Shown: positions 24,101 to 39,100 of the stretch, in pieces
Numbering within the stretch: the first letter of the stretch is position 1
Layout: every line of letters begins with the position of its first letter
Assembly: GCA_949775045.1 (NCBI GenBank)
Contig: OX459105.1
Span: 3,042,686-3,106,685 of the forward strand
Direction of reading: 5' to 3'
DNA: 64,000 nt
Source: Metridium senile
Lineage: Eukaryota > Cnidaria > Anthozoa > Actiniaria > Metridiidae
Translations under genes and position numbers: made by a program
Notes under the pieces: generated by a model
Told to the model about the DNA's origin: nothing
The model's input: only the letters and a program-made list of their open reading frames with translations
Databases searched by the model: none

Positions 24101-27100
24101 ATTATGGTGATGAAGAAACCAGCCAAGATTTACAGGCAATATCAGCTCTCCCATGGGCAAAGATCGCCTGAAAGACCACAGCGATCCTTTCCTCGCCAAG
24201 GCCAGAAATAGAATGACCCTAACAGTTGTCTCTCAGAAAAAGGCTTAGGTGTGCTGGCCAAGACTAAAATAATTGGAGACTAACTGCAGCAGGCTAGTCA
24301 AATACAGACGAATGATAATGAATGGATAAATGAATAAATGAATAAATGAATGAAGTTAAATATAATCAGAATGATAATCATGATAACAGTATGTTTGATG
24401 CAATTAATCTTACTGTATAATGTTTCACTGGATTAGCAAGAAGTTGCAGGGGTGACCACTTCAGCTTTGCTGTGCGTTTATCCATTTTAACAACCTCTAA
24501 GTCTCTGGGTGGCCCTGGTACTGTATTCATCAAAGAACAGTAAAACAATCAGGCTTCTTATTACAAACAAGCTATAGGGTGCAATAATGTGAATATACAA
24601 CCAAGCCATGCCTTGGTGTGCCTGACCTTCAGCATCATAATCCATTTAGTCATCTTAAACATCCTCATCATCTTCTTGACCACAATATCCATCGTGGTAT
24701 CACCAACACCATTTTCATTATTGTATTCACCAACATAAAAATCATCATCATTGCCATCAGCACCACCATCACCATGATCAACATTGTCATCACCATCATC
24801 ATTGCCATTTCCGTCGCCATTATCATAATTGCAATCACCATCATTGCCATTAACCACCACCACCACCATCATTGCCACCACCATCGTCATCGTCAACACC
24901 ATCATCGTCATCACCAATATCATCATTGTCATCACCATCATTTTCATCACCATCATAGTTATCGTTGCCATCACCATCATCACCATGATCATCTTAATCA
25001 TTATTATTATCCCCATCATATCTTATGCTGTCTTTACCTGATGTTTTTAGTTCAATCTTTTCACTATATTGACCAGCTCCTTTGATTGTGTAAGCCCTTA
25101 CTTTAATGTTGTATATAGCACACTGTGGTAGATCATGAAGAGCAAGACTACAATTGTGGTTGGCACTACCACGGCATGGTACCTCTCCACATGATACATT
25201 AACCATCATCTTTTTTATTGGATTAGGATTGATCTTTACATTCTCCAGTTCATAGATAATTATGCGGCCGTTTGTGGAAGGTAATGGTTGGAATGATATA
25301 TGGAATGTTGTTGTGTTGTATTCAACTACTTTTGGCTTGGCTGGGCTGACAGGAGCTGAATTACAAATGATTGAAACTGATTGATTAATTTGCTTGGATT
25401 ATTTTATTTTATACTATTTTATTTTTAGAGTATGACACAAAAACAGCATATAACCACTTTTAAAGTATTTTTTACCCAATAACATTTTATGTATTAAAAC
25501 ATACAGCTATATTGTCGAAGCGATTTGATTTAATTTCAATCTATTCAGTTTGATTCATTCAATTTGATTTGGTTGGATTTAAGAAAGAAATCCCATTATT
25601 GACAATGGGATAATATGATCATAATTAATTTCAGTTTGATTCAATAGGTAGGGAAATTGGATAAGAGATGTGACAGCAAAGCAAGCATGATTGTTTAGAT
25701 ATAGACAGAAAAACCATCTGTCTAGCAAAAATATCTGCATGCTTTGCAGCCGCAATTTATACTCAATTTGCCCAACTCAATTTGCAATCGGTTGTAATTG
25801 TATTTCTTTCCAAGCCAATGTGATAAAGTTTCATTCAACCCAATTGATTTCATCAATGATTGTATTTCAATGAATCCAGCTTTGATTGATAAAAGAAAAC
25901 AAAACTTTCACATGAGTTTAGGACTACATCTTATTCATTGATCCAATAAATTTTAACCCAATTCTGTTCATTATTCTTACCATACTCATTAATGTCTACA
26001 GATTCCACTACTTTTACTCCATCATTGACAGTATAGGCACAAACTTTAATTTTGTAACTTAATCCACCACAAACATCAAATGTATAAGAATATATATTGT
26101 TGTCCAATGATTCTGCTTTTTCATCTCCTGTCTTGCCATATGACACTTTGTAATGTCTAATGATTCCATTAGGAGAGGAAGGATGATTCCATTCTATTTT
26201 CACTTTAGGTCCAGTAGAGTCAACTGGGTCAATGACTGTTGTTTTCACAACAGTAGGTTCTGAGGGTGCTAGTGAAAATAATCAAATAAAAAATTAAACA
26301 AAAATGAACTATTAAATTGCAATAAAAAACATTGTGATCAAGGGATGAGAAAACAGGAAAGCGTAAATGATGAATATTCTATAGCTATTTTGTGTTATCT
26401 TTTCTTGCTGCAGTATTTAATGGGATTTAATTTTTTAGGATAAAACAAATGTTCCTATCAAATGAGCTTTGTCCCTAGATTGCAGATTCATATCAATCTA
26501 CCCAGTGTTTTGGGGGTTTACGTACGGTGGGCGAATCTAGCTTTGTAAAAACAAACTAAGCAAACAAACTTAGCTAAAGGTATTATTAGCAGCTAATTAA
26601 AAGCAGGATTAGCACGAATTGCCAAGGCTTATTTCTATGCCCATAGGTTTAGTCAAGATTTAAACCAGGATAAGCATCAACCCAGGAGTATATATCTCTG
26701 ACTATAGTTTTTATCAAGAGTTAAACCAGGACAAGCACTAACATGGGATTATGTATATAAGTTTTATTGAGGGTTAAACAAAGATTTATACTAATTGGCT
26801 TTTGAAAAAAGGTTCACAATAAGCTTGTACTTACGTCCTTCATGTGTTCTTATAGTGATATCGTTTGTGTAAGGACCATCTCCTACTGATGTATAAGCGA
26901 GTACTTTGAAGGTATATTGTGTGTACATGTCAAGGTTGTACAGGACAGTACTAGTACCAGGACAGTCTTTGATTGATGGAGGGGAACAGTCATCAGTCTT
27001 GCAGTACCAGAGTTTGTATCCTTTTATAAGACCATTTCGTTTATCACTGGGTGGTAAATCCCATGATAGACTAATATTTGTAGAACTGATGGCAGTCCCT

Positions 27101-30100
27101 TTGAAAATCTCAGGAGTAGCATCTGGTTCTAAAGACATTCAGATATGACATTTTCAATCACTTAGTGATGTTGGAGACCAAAATAATATAAAAATTCCAT
27201 CTGATCATCAAAATATCACTACCTCAACTATAAGCTATACTCAATGTTGTCATGTTTGAAATGTAGATCACTGCCTTTTTATCAAAGTTCATATGTACAA
27301 TCATTTCAAAAACATGTTGTCCAGGTTTTAGCAACAAGCATTTGCAATATGCCAAAACTAAAATGAATGTTTTTACAATCAATTCTGTTCATAAAAAGTC
27401 TCATTTCAATACATCATGATCAGCACAAAACCAATTATATTGGTCTGGTTTGACGATTGAAATTATAAATATAGGCAAAGGGATTTTAGCAGAATAATTA
27501 TTATGTTTAATGTACGTGACGAGAATGATGCAGCTCCATTAATATTAATATAAAATAATTCATATAAAATTGATGGATATATTGTTTGCACTCTAAGTGT
27601 TTGATTTTGTCTGTCTGTTTGTTGGTTTGTTTTTCCGTTTTAGCTCAGATCAGGTCTCATCATCTATTTGCATACGTGACACTTACCATCTTCCCTCGTT
27701 TTACGTTTTAACACATGACTACTTGCAGGACCATATCCTTTGTCATTACGAACTTTTACAGTAATGGTATACTCGGTCCATTTATCCAGTCCCGTCAGAG
27801 TATGTGAAGTACTTTGACCACCATTGATAATAGCTTCATGTGACCCTCCCCCTGAGGTTTTAGAGTAGGTCACTTTGTATCTAGATGGAGCACATCTGAT
27901 ACCAACAGGAACCTGTAATGTGACGGTCTGTTGTCAAGTCATCAGTAGCAATATTGGCAATCATAATAAAACAAAATTGTTGAGAATTACAAAGCAGTAC
28001 TAATATATCATTGAAATAGTTAGCAAACAAGATTGCAGCTGATTCATATCAAATTATTTGTTTTCTTCATTAACAACTAATAAATACTATTTTGATATAA
28101 ACAATATAAATCTGTTATTTATTAATAAATGGCCTATTTGGTACAACAAGTAACTGCAGTTAATAATGACTCTCTCGTAAGTGACCACTGTATACACATT
28201 GTTATCGTCTTAAATAAATTCAACATTTTGTGTTTATTGAAAGGATCTGTCAAAAAACGTGAACCCTAAAGATGGTCGTGGTCGTTTACGAAAGTGGTCG
28301 CTTACAAGAACGTTTTTATAGAGTGGATATGGGAAACAAAACGGGAAATTGAAGGAGTGGTCGCTTACAGGAGATGGACGCTTACGAGAGTGGTTGTTAG
28401 GAGAGAGTCAACTGTAGTAGTTATCCATGGATTTAGTATGTCTGCATGCACTCAAATGTAATAATTATCATCAGCATATCTATGCGTATGTACATGATGG
28501 GCCATTGTTTTGTAATGTAAATGATGGTTTCATGGATTGTCAAAAAGATATTATAGGTAAATTCATTGGAGGACGAGGGAATTCCACGTTGAATTTCACT
28601 CGAAAAATCAATATCGCATGAATCGCGGAGTCCGCGGAGCGATGAATGCGATATTGATTTTTCGAGTGAAATTCCACGTGGAATTCCCGAGTCCAAAAAT
28701 GAATTTTCCTTGAATCTCATTTCTTCAATTTAAGCTTCAAAAACCAGACGCGCGCGTTCCGCCGTTCCCGCCATGCGATTCAGAAACCGGATGAGAGGGT
28801 ATTCCACGCTAAATACCCTCGCATCCGGTTTCGTTCTCAGCCAATCAGCGCGCTTTAAAATAATGAAGTATGAGATTCTATAGAAAACTCTACATGTTTT
28901 GGAAGGAATTTAGGAGCAAACAAAACTGGCAGAAAGTAAGGAAGGATAATCTAAAGGAGAGATGGCAAGAAAAAGATACATAGGGGAGAGAGTAAAAGAG
29001 GGGCATGATGTATCCAGTCATACCTGCCATGTTACAAGAATACTTTGAGATGTCTGTGCTACTGCTGTAACACCACCAGGAGCAACTGTAGGTACTGTGT
29101 TGTAAAATAATTATATCAAAACAATAAAAATGCAAACCTTGACTGGCATTTTATAAATAATTTAGAATTATTATGACATGCCAACATTCTGACAGTCTAT
29201 TTGACTCTAATGATAATCATTAGATCATTGCTCATAGGCAATATGCCTAGGGGTGTACATTAGGTTCTAGACAGAAACACAGCGTTCAAAAGTAGTAACT
29301 ACAGCCAATGCAACTGCACAGTTGAAACACTTTGTTTCATATTATAATACATTAAGTCATACTTGTCCTTTACAGGTATTTACACAAAAACGTATTCGTA
29401 AGTTGGTGAACCATTACTGTAATGAGATAAACATCACACAGCCAATCACACAGCCAATCACACCTCATGCAAATGATATGATATAGTGTGTTAAGTCCAA
29501 AAAGAGCATTCCTCAACAGCATTTCGCACTTGGGATACAATTTCTTTTGCTGGATGCGAAGCCACTTATGTCTGTGAGACAAATTGGCATTTAACCACAA
29601 CGTATTTGACGTCTTAATATGGATAGGGCATTACACATAAATATTAAATAGACACAAGTGGACATTTATTAATATTGGTTTAATTTATAAAATATTTTTG
29701 GACGTTTTTGTGCATCTCCCTGTCCACTATAAAAACATGGTAACCAGCCAATTAGATTGTGCATTTTGATACAATTATTAATTAGAAAATAGTCACAGCA
29801 AAACTGAGTGCGACTTGAGCCAATCTCGAACCCCGAGCCTTCGTTCCTCTTGGCCAGCCGAGTAACGTAAGACTCTGGGGGACCGGAATTCTCTGCTTGA
29901 CCCTTGAAAAAACAATGGTCAGACCGGAAACAGACGAAGTAAAAGCTCTGATTGGTCCATCATGTAAACAAATGTACATTCAAAATGTAAATTTTACGAT
30001 TACATGTAATACGACGTCAACGGTTCTTTAATACTAGATAGAATATTAAATATCGTCGTTTATGGAATATATACGAGTCGCGAAGCGAAGAGATATTGTA

Positions 30101-33100
30101 TCGCCGCTAAGCGATGATTATCGAGTCGCGAAGCAAATTAGAATACACACAAAATACTCCTTTAAACTATAAATTCTAAACCTTGACAATCCTCAGACCT
30201 CTGGCGTCCAGTTATTTACTAAAGGTCAATCGTACCACGAAAGCAAACTAATAACAGTTGGAAAACTATAAATAATTCGACGATTAAAGCGATCTGAATT
30301 GAATGAAGGAGATTTAGACGCGTTTTCATATCATTATATAAATCCTGATGGCCGTTAAAAAACCTTCCTCAACTTTAAGAGCGTATGTCACGAAGCATCA
30401 AACAACTACTGGCAATGGTCAAAAATCCAATTTTGTCAATACTTTTATATTTTGTACCCTATTATATCCCAATCATCACAATCTACTTCATTAGTAAAAA
30501 TATTGCTTAGTTTTCGAGAAATAAATATTTTTGTGAGAGTGGGTGAATATGCTAATTTTAGCGATCTCAGATTACCCCACTTCAATGGCCTGGCGTGACG
30601 AAAGTATTCAACCTTTGAAATTTTAAGTAACATAATATTCTTGTTCATTATTTAGACATTATATTATGTAGTTTTCAATGATTAAAATCAAAAACTAAAT
30701 TTTTTACGAATTTTCTTGTCGACCATACTTTTTCTGCTTCTAAAAATAGCCTCAGAAGAATGGACTTTTAAACTATGTGCGATACAACCAAATCCAACGA
30801 CATTCTCGATTTATAAAGAAGAAGTGATGGCCTTGATGCTGATATAAAAATTTACGTCCGTATTTTGGTTGTATGGCATGAACAGCGATCTCAAAGTTGG
30901 TTAAAATTCAACTTTAGCGAGTCTGAAATTGACATGTTTTGTCTAGCCGTTACTCGTTTTGCATGTAAACTATCGCCAAACTATTGCGAAAATCTTCCAT
31001 AGATTTATAAAACCACTCACCTTAGCTATTAAATGAATACTAGTTTCAACCAACATCTGTTATATTAGTTATCTCTGGGATAAAAGCAATGCATACATCC
31101 CGACGTGCATGTAACGCAATGTGCTCAAATAACTGTCAACAATTGTTTTGCTTTGTATGACCGATCACCTATTAACTTTTTTGAAAGTTTTGCACGAATA
31201 CAAAACACTGCCCATGATAGCTCGTTTAATAACAGTTAAAATAGTTATTTGAATAGTAATTTTTCAGAGATAGTTGAGGCAACTAAAAGCTATGTCAATA
31301 TTTTTAGCCGTACGTGTTTATATCGATAACACACAGGCAGCCCATCGCATGGCATTAACGCAAGCTCTTGATGTGTGGTGTTCTATATTTAAAATATCTA
31401 ACGATAATTTTCGGGTATCATGTAAATTGTACATTTTGTGAAAAAACAAATACTAATTTGAAAACTAGTTATTAGCCATTTGATTGTGTTTCACTTGGTA
31501 GTCCTTTCACGAAATTATTTGCGTAATTTTACTAAGTTTTAAAAAAGCAGTCTTTCTCTCGCAAAGCGTAATATTTAAATACTACAAATTTAAATAATAT
31601 ATTCTAAAAAGACTTAACAATGCCCTCTCGTTATAGTGATACGAAAATATTAAGTTATTAACAGAGAGGGACGAGGGGGGGGGGGGGGGGGGGGTTGATG
31701 AAAGGGAAGATACAAAATATTTATTTAGTGTGCGTAAGTGACACTGATGACTCTGTACTTGTAAGTACAGTATCATTTTTTAATTGGATTCATCGCATCA
31801 TCGTACATATGGGTTGAAATCAACAAGGTTTTTTACTGAAGGAGCCATTTGGACATCCCATCCTCCCCGCCCTGTTCAAAAAAGATTGAAGGCTGATATC
31901 TCCTGTATAAAGCAAATATAATAAATATATAAAAAAATATATAAATATAAACGGTTGTTATATACCTTTTTTACGGCAGTGTAATAAAAATAATACTACC
32001 GATATTGTAAATAATGATACTATTATAAGAAGAAAAATGATATTTTAATCACAACAACGATGAATACCGTACTTGAAAAATGAAGTATCTAATAATATAG
32101 ATAATGATATATATCATAGTCATCTATTAATCATCATCATTAATAATTTATGCTCATATGTTTTGCATGTGTAAACGACCAACTTTGCTTTTAATTTTTT
32201 CTTGCAATGTGTGCACACCCTGAAGTACATATAAGTTTATCAGTATCAGGCTGTCCTATGAAAAAGGATCAATCATCCATACATTAATTTACATTAATTT
32301 GAACGAGTACGCCAGCTTTTTAATAGCCACTGAGTTGAGTATTTATTAATGCCCGTAACGGACTTCGGTTGCTTCCCTTGTTTTGTGAAATTGTGAAATT
32401 TCCCATATTTATTGGTGTTTGAAACATGGCAGCACGTGATAGTGTCAGTTCAATCTCACTTTCAGGACCAAAAAACTGCAAACTTATGCAGTTGACTTGA
32501 GATGTCTCTCTTGCACGGAGGGGGCGTGAAGGGGGTAGTAGGTGGTTCGAAACCGGCGCAAAACCGCTAAAAAAAATCAACAAAACAATTGCACTAAAAT
32601 TTGCTAAAAATCGCGACCGCAAGATTTGTAAAACCCCTAAGTAGTTCGACAATTAATCTGAAGCCTTACATTTTGATAATGCATCTTAGAAAAACATATC
32701 ATGATTATGTATTTACAACGCTTGTCAATCAAATGATTTGGAAAATTTAACGTAAGGGGTGGACCATTTAACTTTTGAGGGGGGGGGGGGGTGGAGGGGG
32801 TGGATGATTTTGAAAAAAAATTTCCTGCACGGCCCAGAGAGCCGAAAAAAAAATTCCTGCAAGCCAAAATTGCCACTGAAATCTTTGCTTTTCTATAAAA
32901 TAAATTCCGTGCGCATGCCAGCGGGCTAAAAAAAATTTCCTGCACGGACAAAATCATACCCCCCCCCCCCCTCAAAAGTCAAATGGTCCACCCCTAAACT
33001 CAACATCTGCTCGGATTCATATCCTTATTAAATCATCGTACATTTTTCTGTGATAATAAATGAGAATTGGCAAGTACAAGCAGCAAATGAAATCGTATAT

Positions 33101-36100
33101 GATCAGAGATGGCCAAAAAAATATAATACAACAATGCGACACTGCTTTGTCAGATTACATGTTTTTGAACAGATTGCGTTACATGCACATAGGAATATAT
33201 ATATATTAAATATATGCAAGCTTAATAACTTATATAAACATAAGTTGGTTGAAACTATCATTCATCTAGTAACTAAGGTTGGTGGTCTTTACAAATTTAT
33301 GGAACTTCAAGAGCTTTAATACACTAGTGTCATGTAATGGGCTGCCTGTTTGTTATCGATATAAACACGTACGGCTAAAAACATTGACATAGCTTTTAGT
33401 TGCCTCAACTATCTCTAAAAAATTACTATTCAAATAACTATTTTAACTGTTATTAAACGAGTTATCATGGGCAGTGTTTTGTATTCGTGCAAAACTTTCA
33501 AAAAAGTTAATAGGTGATCAGTCATACAAAGCAAAACAATTGTTGACAGTCATTTGAGCCATTGAAATAAAAATGCACGTCGGGATGTATGCATTGCTTT
33601 TATCCCAGAGATAACTAATATAACAGATGTTGGTTGAAACTAGTATTCATTTAATAGCTAAGGTGAGTGGTTTTATAAATCTATGGAAGATTTTCGCAAT
33701 AGTTTACATGCAAAACGAGTAACGGCTAGACAAAACATGTCAATTTCAGACTCGCTAAAGTTGAATTTTAACCAACTTTGAGATCGCTGTTCATGCCATA
33801 CAACCAAAATACGGACGTAACTTTTTATATCAGCATCAAGGCCATCACTTCTTCTTTATAAATCGAGAATGTCGTTGGATTTGGTTGTATCGCACATAGT
33901 TTAAAAGTCCATTCTTCTGAGGCTATTTTTAGAAGCAGAAAAAGTATGGTCGACAAGAAAATTCGTAAAAAATTTAGTTTTTGATTTTAATCATTGAAAA
34001 CTACATAATATAATGTCTAAATAATGAACAAGAATATTATGTTACTTAAAATTTCAAAGGTTAAATACTTTCGTCACGCCAGGCCATTGAAGTGGGGTAA
34101 TCTGAGATCGCTAAAATTAGCATATTCACCCACTCTCACAAAAATATTTATTTCTCGAAAACTAAGCAATATTTTTACTAATGAAGTAGATTGGGATGAT
34201 TGGGATATAATAGGGTACAAAATATAAAAGTATTAGCAAAATCGGATTTTTGACCATTGCCACGATTTACAAGCCGATGTCTGATGCTACCTGACATACG
34301 CTCTTAAATGTTTCATTAGTGAGGAAAATGGCTTAGAAAATATTTAACATGCTACTAGGTCAATAATATTTTGAATGTCATTAACGTACTAAGTAACACA
34401 GGATGCCCAAACCCACAGATCATTATAATATTAACTAAGCATATGCATTTCAAACCGGAACTCCAAAATTGGAGCAGAAAATTCCGTTCCCCCAGAGTCT
34501 AATGTCGGGCGCCATAAGACCGATGACAAAAAGCCAGACGTGACTCTGGGCTCGAGATTGGACTAAAGTTCTCTTTATATTTTATCAAGTGTGTCTATAA
34601 CGCAATGGCCTAGCAACTTTCTGTTGTATAATTTATTTGAAATAGAGACTGGTATAAGAACAGACGAACTGTGAAACCCAGGAAATAGTTCATAGGTCTT
34701 GTAGCCATTTGGAATGTGCATTATATCAGTCAAGGTGTTTTGTGCGCGTGCTTATGACGCCATTCATTTGAAAGATTGGAAAAACAGCAAGCGAAGGGTT
34801 CAAATCAGCGTGTGCGAGCGTGCAGCCGATGGAAAATAGTTCATATGTTATTTTTTGACCAAAAAGAGTGCTCATTATTATTGTGCTACAGTATATTGTA
34901 AATTATAATATAGCTTAGATAGTACGTAAGCTCTGATTGGTTTATTCACTCAAAAAAGCTATGCTCTATTTCACCGGTAGAGGTTTTTGATTGACAGCTC
35001 ACAATTTTAATAAGACTATTTCTGTAAGCCACTACATTTACTAAAATCGGTTATTAAAATATAAAAAGACTTCCCATCTTATGACCTTTCTGTTAACCTA
35101 TAAAACCCTAAAGCCTACGGTGCAATGACATTCAAACGCGACAAAAATTATAGACATGGTTTTGAAAATACGCCGCCTTTAGACAAACTGTAAAGTTGGA
35201 AGTCAAACGTTGAATTTGATCAAAGCAAACAAAAACAAAAGGAAAACAGCGTTTCAAAGTGGCAATACTTTTTACTTCAGTTTATCCTTGAAATATGAAG
35301 ATAATTTTTAAGATAATTTCATAGTGAAGAAGTGAGATTTTTTTGCAATTGAACTTGATTAATCTTGAACAAATACATGTTGAATTTATCGACGGAAAAA
35401 TATTATATTTTGTTTTAAAACAAACAAACACACAATCAAGTACAGAATTATATATGTGTTTTCTTGTTTTTTTTATTCTTATAAATAAACCACATTTGAA
35501 AACACGCAATGTGAACAAAGACAAATAGGCAGATTTACAATTATCTTTCAATTGTCTCGTCAAAATGAAAACAGAAACTGATCAACTTTAAACCTGCAAA
35601 CGTTTGTAAATAAATAAATACATACTTTCAGCAGCCTAAGCAATCTTGTAGATGTGGTCTTTGTTCTTTTTAACTTGAAAACGTTGTACACAACAAGCTT
35701 GTCTTGTTCAAACTGTTTTTTTTTTCTCTCAGTGAATAAATTGCTGTCAGTCGGCTCGGCTTTCACCACTCAAATAAAGTTCAAATTCGCTTGAATTGCT
35801 GTATATATGTCAGTCTCATGCAAGAGTTCAGCTAAAGGTTTTTGTTTTTAGGCACAGAAATCAGCCAAAGTTATATTTTAACGGGTTTTTAAGTCAAATT
35901 CCTTCTTTTTAGCTAGCAAAAATAACCCGGGAAGAAAGTGAACAGCCCCTTGGTCCCTTTTGGTCAAGATTGCTCAATAGTACACTGATTGTGATTGGTT
36001 CATTGGGCACTGGTGTTAGTTTTGAGAATTACAATTTTAATCAGCAAATAAAACTACGTTTTTACGGGAAAACCTGCATTGCTATATTATAAAAGCAATA

Positions 36101-39100
36101 GAAGCCAGTTCCTATGACTCTACCAGTGAAATAGAGCACTTGGGATGTTGTTAGAAACACTTGAAAAAGTTATAAAATCACTCGCTTTCAGCTCGTGATT
36201 TTATAACTTTTCTCGTGTTTCTCCCAACATTCCGCGTGCTCTATTTCACCGGTAGAGTCATAGGAACTGGCTTTTATTGCTTAATTATAATGGTTTTCTA
36301 TGTAAATGCATTATTAAAATTGAAAACTAGTAGCCTACCTTCAGTGTCTGTCTTGAAAGTCTTTGTGTTACTCCATGGTCCCTCACCAAGTTTACTAACT
36401 GCCTTGACAGAAACATTATATGATGTACAGGCCAAAAGACTGCTGATTGTATGACTAGCAGCTGTGTGTGTTACACTGATAGTCTTTGTTGTATCACTGT
36501 TCCAATATTTTATCACATATGTTTGTATACTGGCCTGAGATGCTTTCAAAGATGGTTTACCCCAACTGACAACCGCTGACCTGCTGAGGATACTTCCAAC
36601 AGTAGATAACGAAGGAGCAGATGAATATTCTGATAAACAAAATATATCAAGTAAACCCGAGAAACACATATGGATAATGGCTTTATGTTACTCCATGGTC
36701 TCTCACCAAGTTTTCTCAATGCCTTGATAGCAACATTATATAATTTACAAACTGATAGACCGCTGACGGTTCGATTAGTAAATTGGTATGGTACACTGAT
36801 AGTCTTTGTTGTACCACTGACGTCCCAATTATTATTTTAAGTCTCACTCAGAAAGATAGGAAACTTACCAAGGTTTACTAGAACCTCTGCACCTTTGATA
36901 GAATCTGCACTAATATTATATTTAGCATATTTTGCTCTGCATACAAAAACGTTTCTGCATGTCACATTTGTACACCTTAATGAAATAAAAAGGTCATAAA
37001 ATTAAATTTAAGAAGCACATATATTTAAAGCTATGACAAATCAACAAACCTAAAAAACATATAAAATATTGCTGATAAATATAAAAAATTCCTTTAAATC
37101 ACTGTAATTAATTACACTACAAATTGATGATTACCATGATGACAGCATCAAATGATAACAGCCATAACCGATGACGACATTGACACATGACAAAACTTTC
37201 AACTCATGATACCACCAACTGATGACAGTACCAACGAACTAATGACAATACCATCTGATGGCATCACCATCATTACTGTACAAAATAATGTACTTACTGG
37301 TAAGTGATGATCACATTATTCACGTTGGTGTAATTTACTCGTAACACAGACTTGACAGAGCTAGCAGTACGTGTTATACCACCAGACAGATTTGTTACAT
37401 CACTATTACCAGAATACCAGTCAATGTACTGAATCAATGGTTCCTGGACAATACATTCCAAGTCAACGTAACTACTGGATGCTGCCGTAAGGATTTTGTT
37501 GGATAATGCTTTTATCTCTGGGGGTGAAGCTGAAAATGTCAATGCAATTAGATATCGTGGAAAATATGTTATTAGTATCTTTTTTTTAAGAATGTCAAAT
37601 AAAATATTACAATATATATCTGAATCTTTTAAATCAAATACTTGTTTATACTTACGGCATGTGCATCCAAAGAGTTCTATTCTCATACATATAGCAGTAT
37701 TCCAGGACTGTGGATAGACTCTTAACATATCTGACTGTGACTGGATGACTGAACCATCTAACAACAATACTAGTCCTGTCAGAATTGCCTTGAAATACCT
37801 GTATTGAAAATCATAAAGCATTGAATAGAACAGAGTGAATAGTTGCAAATACTGTTGTTCAGTACCATTTAGCAATAAAGAGACTACAATCGTTTTAAAA
37901 TATAGTGAGAATAACATATTTTGAAGAAAACAATCTGACCAGCCATTTTGCCCTCTATCCTTCAGCAATGTGGAGGTTTCTGGTACAAAATGCCTGAAAT
38001 ATATTACTCTTTTCAAGGCTAAAAGCATGGGTTTTTTATAGTCAAATATAGTGTGTATACTTATATTAAGTACCATAAATTAAAATATATTTTACAAGAA
38101 TATAGTAAAATTTTCTCTACAGTGTAATAGTACTAAACAATATAATATCCACAGTATGTTTTATCAAGTTTGCTTCCTGTGATACATTATTATTTAAATT
38201 GGTGACCATGCACATTTCAACCAATGAAAACTAATAAAAACTATTTCTAGAAAAAAACCATGAATACAACAAATTAAGATATACCCATCAGCTTGAATGA
38301 CATCAAAGAAGTTGAGCATTATTATTAGTAATACCTTAGCAGAGGCTTGATCTTCCCTGTAATCATTCCATAAACTTCCATCTAAACTGTACTTCAGAGT
38401 GTAACTCTTGACCCATTTATCCATAGTGTGGTCACCCTGTGTAGCTATACCAGTCAATGTAACCATCTTTCCCAGATCAATCTGTATGTATTCTGTATTA
38501 GACGATGTATTACTGCACCATGATACATTTCCATAGAGACGACCACCTGATGCAGCTTGAGAGCTGTCCGATTTAGACGATGACATCATCTTGCTATCTT
38601 TGACTGATCCACCTTTCTCTACACCAAATGGTGACCTACAAGCTGGATGGGAATTAAACAAGCAATTTAAAGTCAAATCCTTTTACAAAGTAAGGCACTT
38701 TGTATTACAGTTTATTTATTAATTTACAAGATTTTTTTAATATTATTTACTGCATGTACGACTCGCCATACCATATCCACTTACAAAAGCTTTTGATGAT
38801 TTTTTTATTTTGACATTTTCCCATCTCAATGGACCAATCAGGTACAAGTTCATTTCGACAGGCAGAGACTTTAGAAACTTTGATGTCTGTAATTGGTCTG
38901 ATTGAAAATAATGTCAAAAATTAATCAAAAGTTTTTTTAAGTGACTATGGTATGTCAAGTTGCATAGTAAGATAGAAGAAAAAGTGCATGACAGGATCGG
39001 AAGAAGAATACAAGGCAGAAGCCTTGATTGATCAGCTCCATGGCTTGTGTAGCATTGCTCAGGTGTATTTATTTATTGTATGAGGCAATTAATTCCTGGT

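Larger units (their letters stand above)
29820..34561. mobile_element. 4.7-kb long-inverted-repeat element in gene B intron 12
   Basis: The outer ends read 'ccaatctcga' and its inverse, followed inward by 'agactctgggggaccggaat' and its inverse. Arms of about 1 kb (30,360-31,370 and 33,345-34,320) are highly similar, so the same short open frame of 67 codons appears in both. I see no transposase. The middle has a G run and a nested MITE. It makes up most of the 7.25-kb intron between FN3-1 and FN3-2. Confidence 0.7.

Noticed and set aside
24561..25085. Frames rich in His/Ile or Met/Val/Asp
   Set aside because: Translation of an ATC/CAT triplet tract between FN3 exons; both strands are open for the same reason.
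32320..32975. Proline-rich frames near 32.3-33.0 kb as genes
   Set aside because: They lie in transposon interior and over a G-run MITE; no protein features.
30445..34227. Two copies of a 67-codon frame (30,445-30,648 minus and 34,024-34,227 plus) as genes
   Set aside because: They are the two arms of one inverted repeat; no domain, and the frame is short.
37294..38076. Single 260-codon frame as one exon
   Set aside because: It runs through two introns; the real exons are 37298-37529 and 37656-37798, shown by comparison with gene C and by splice signals.
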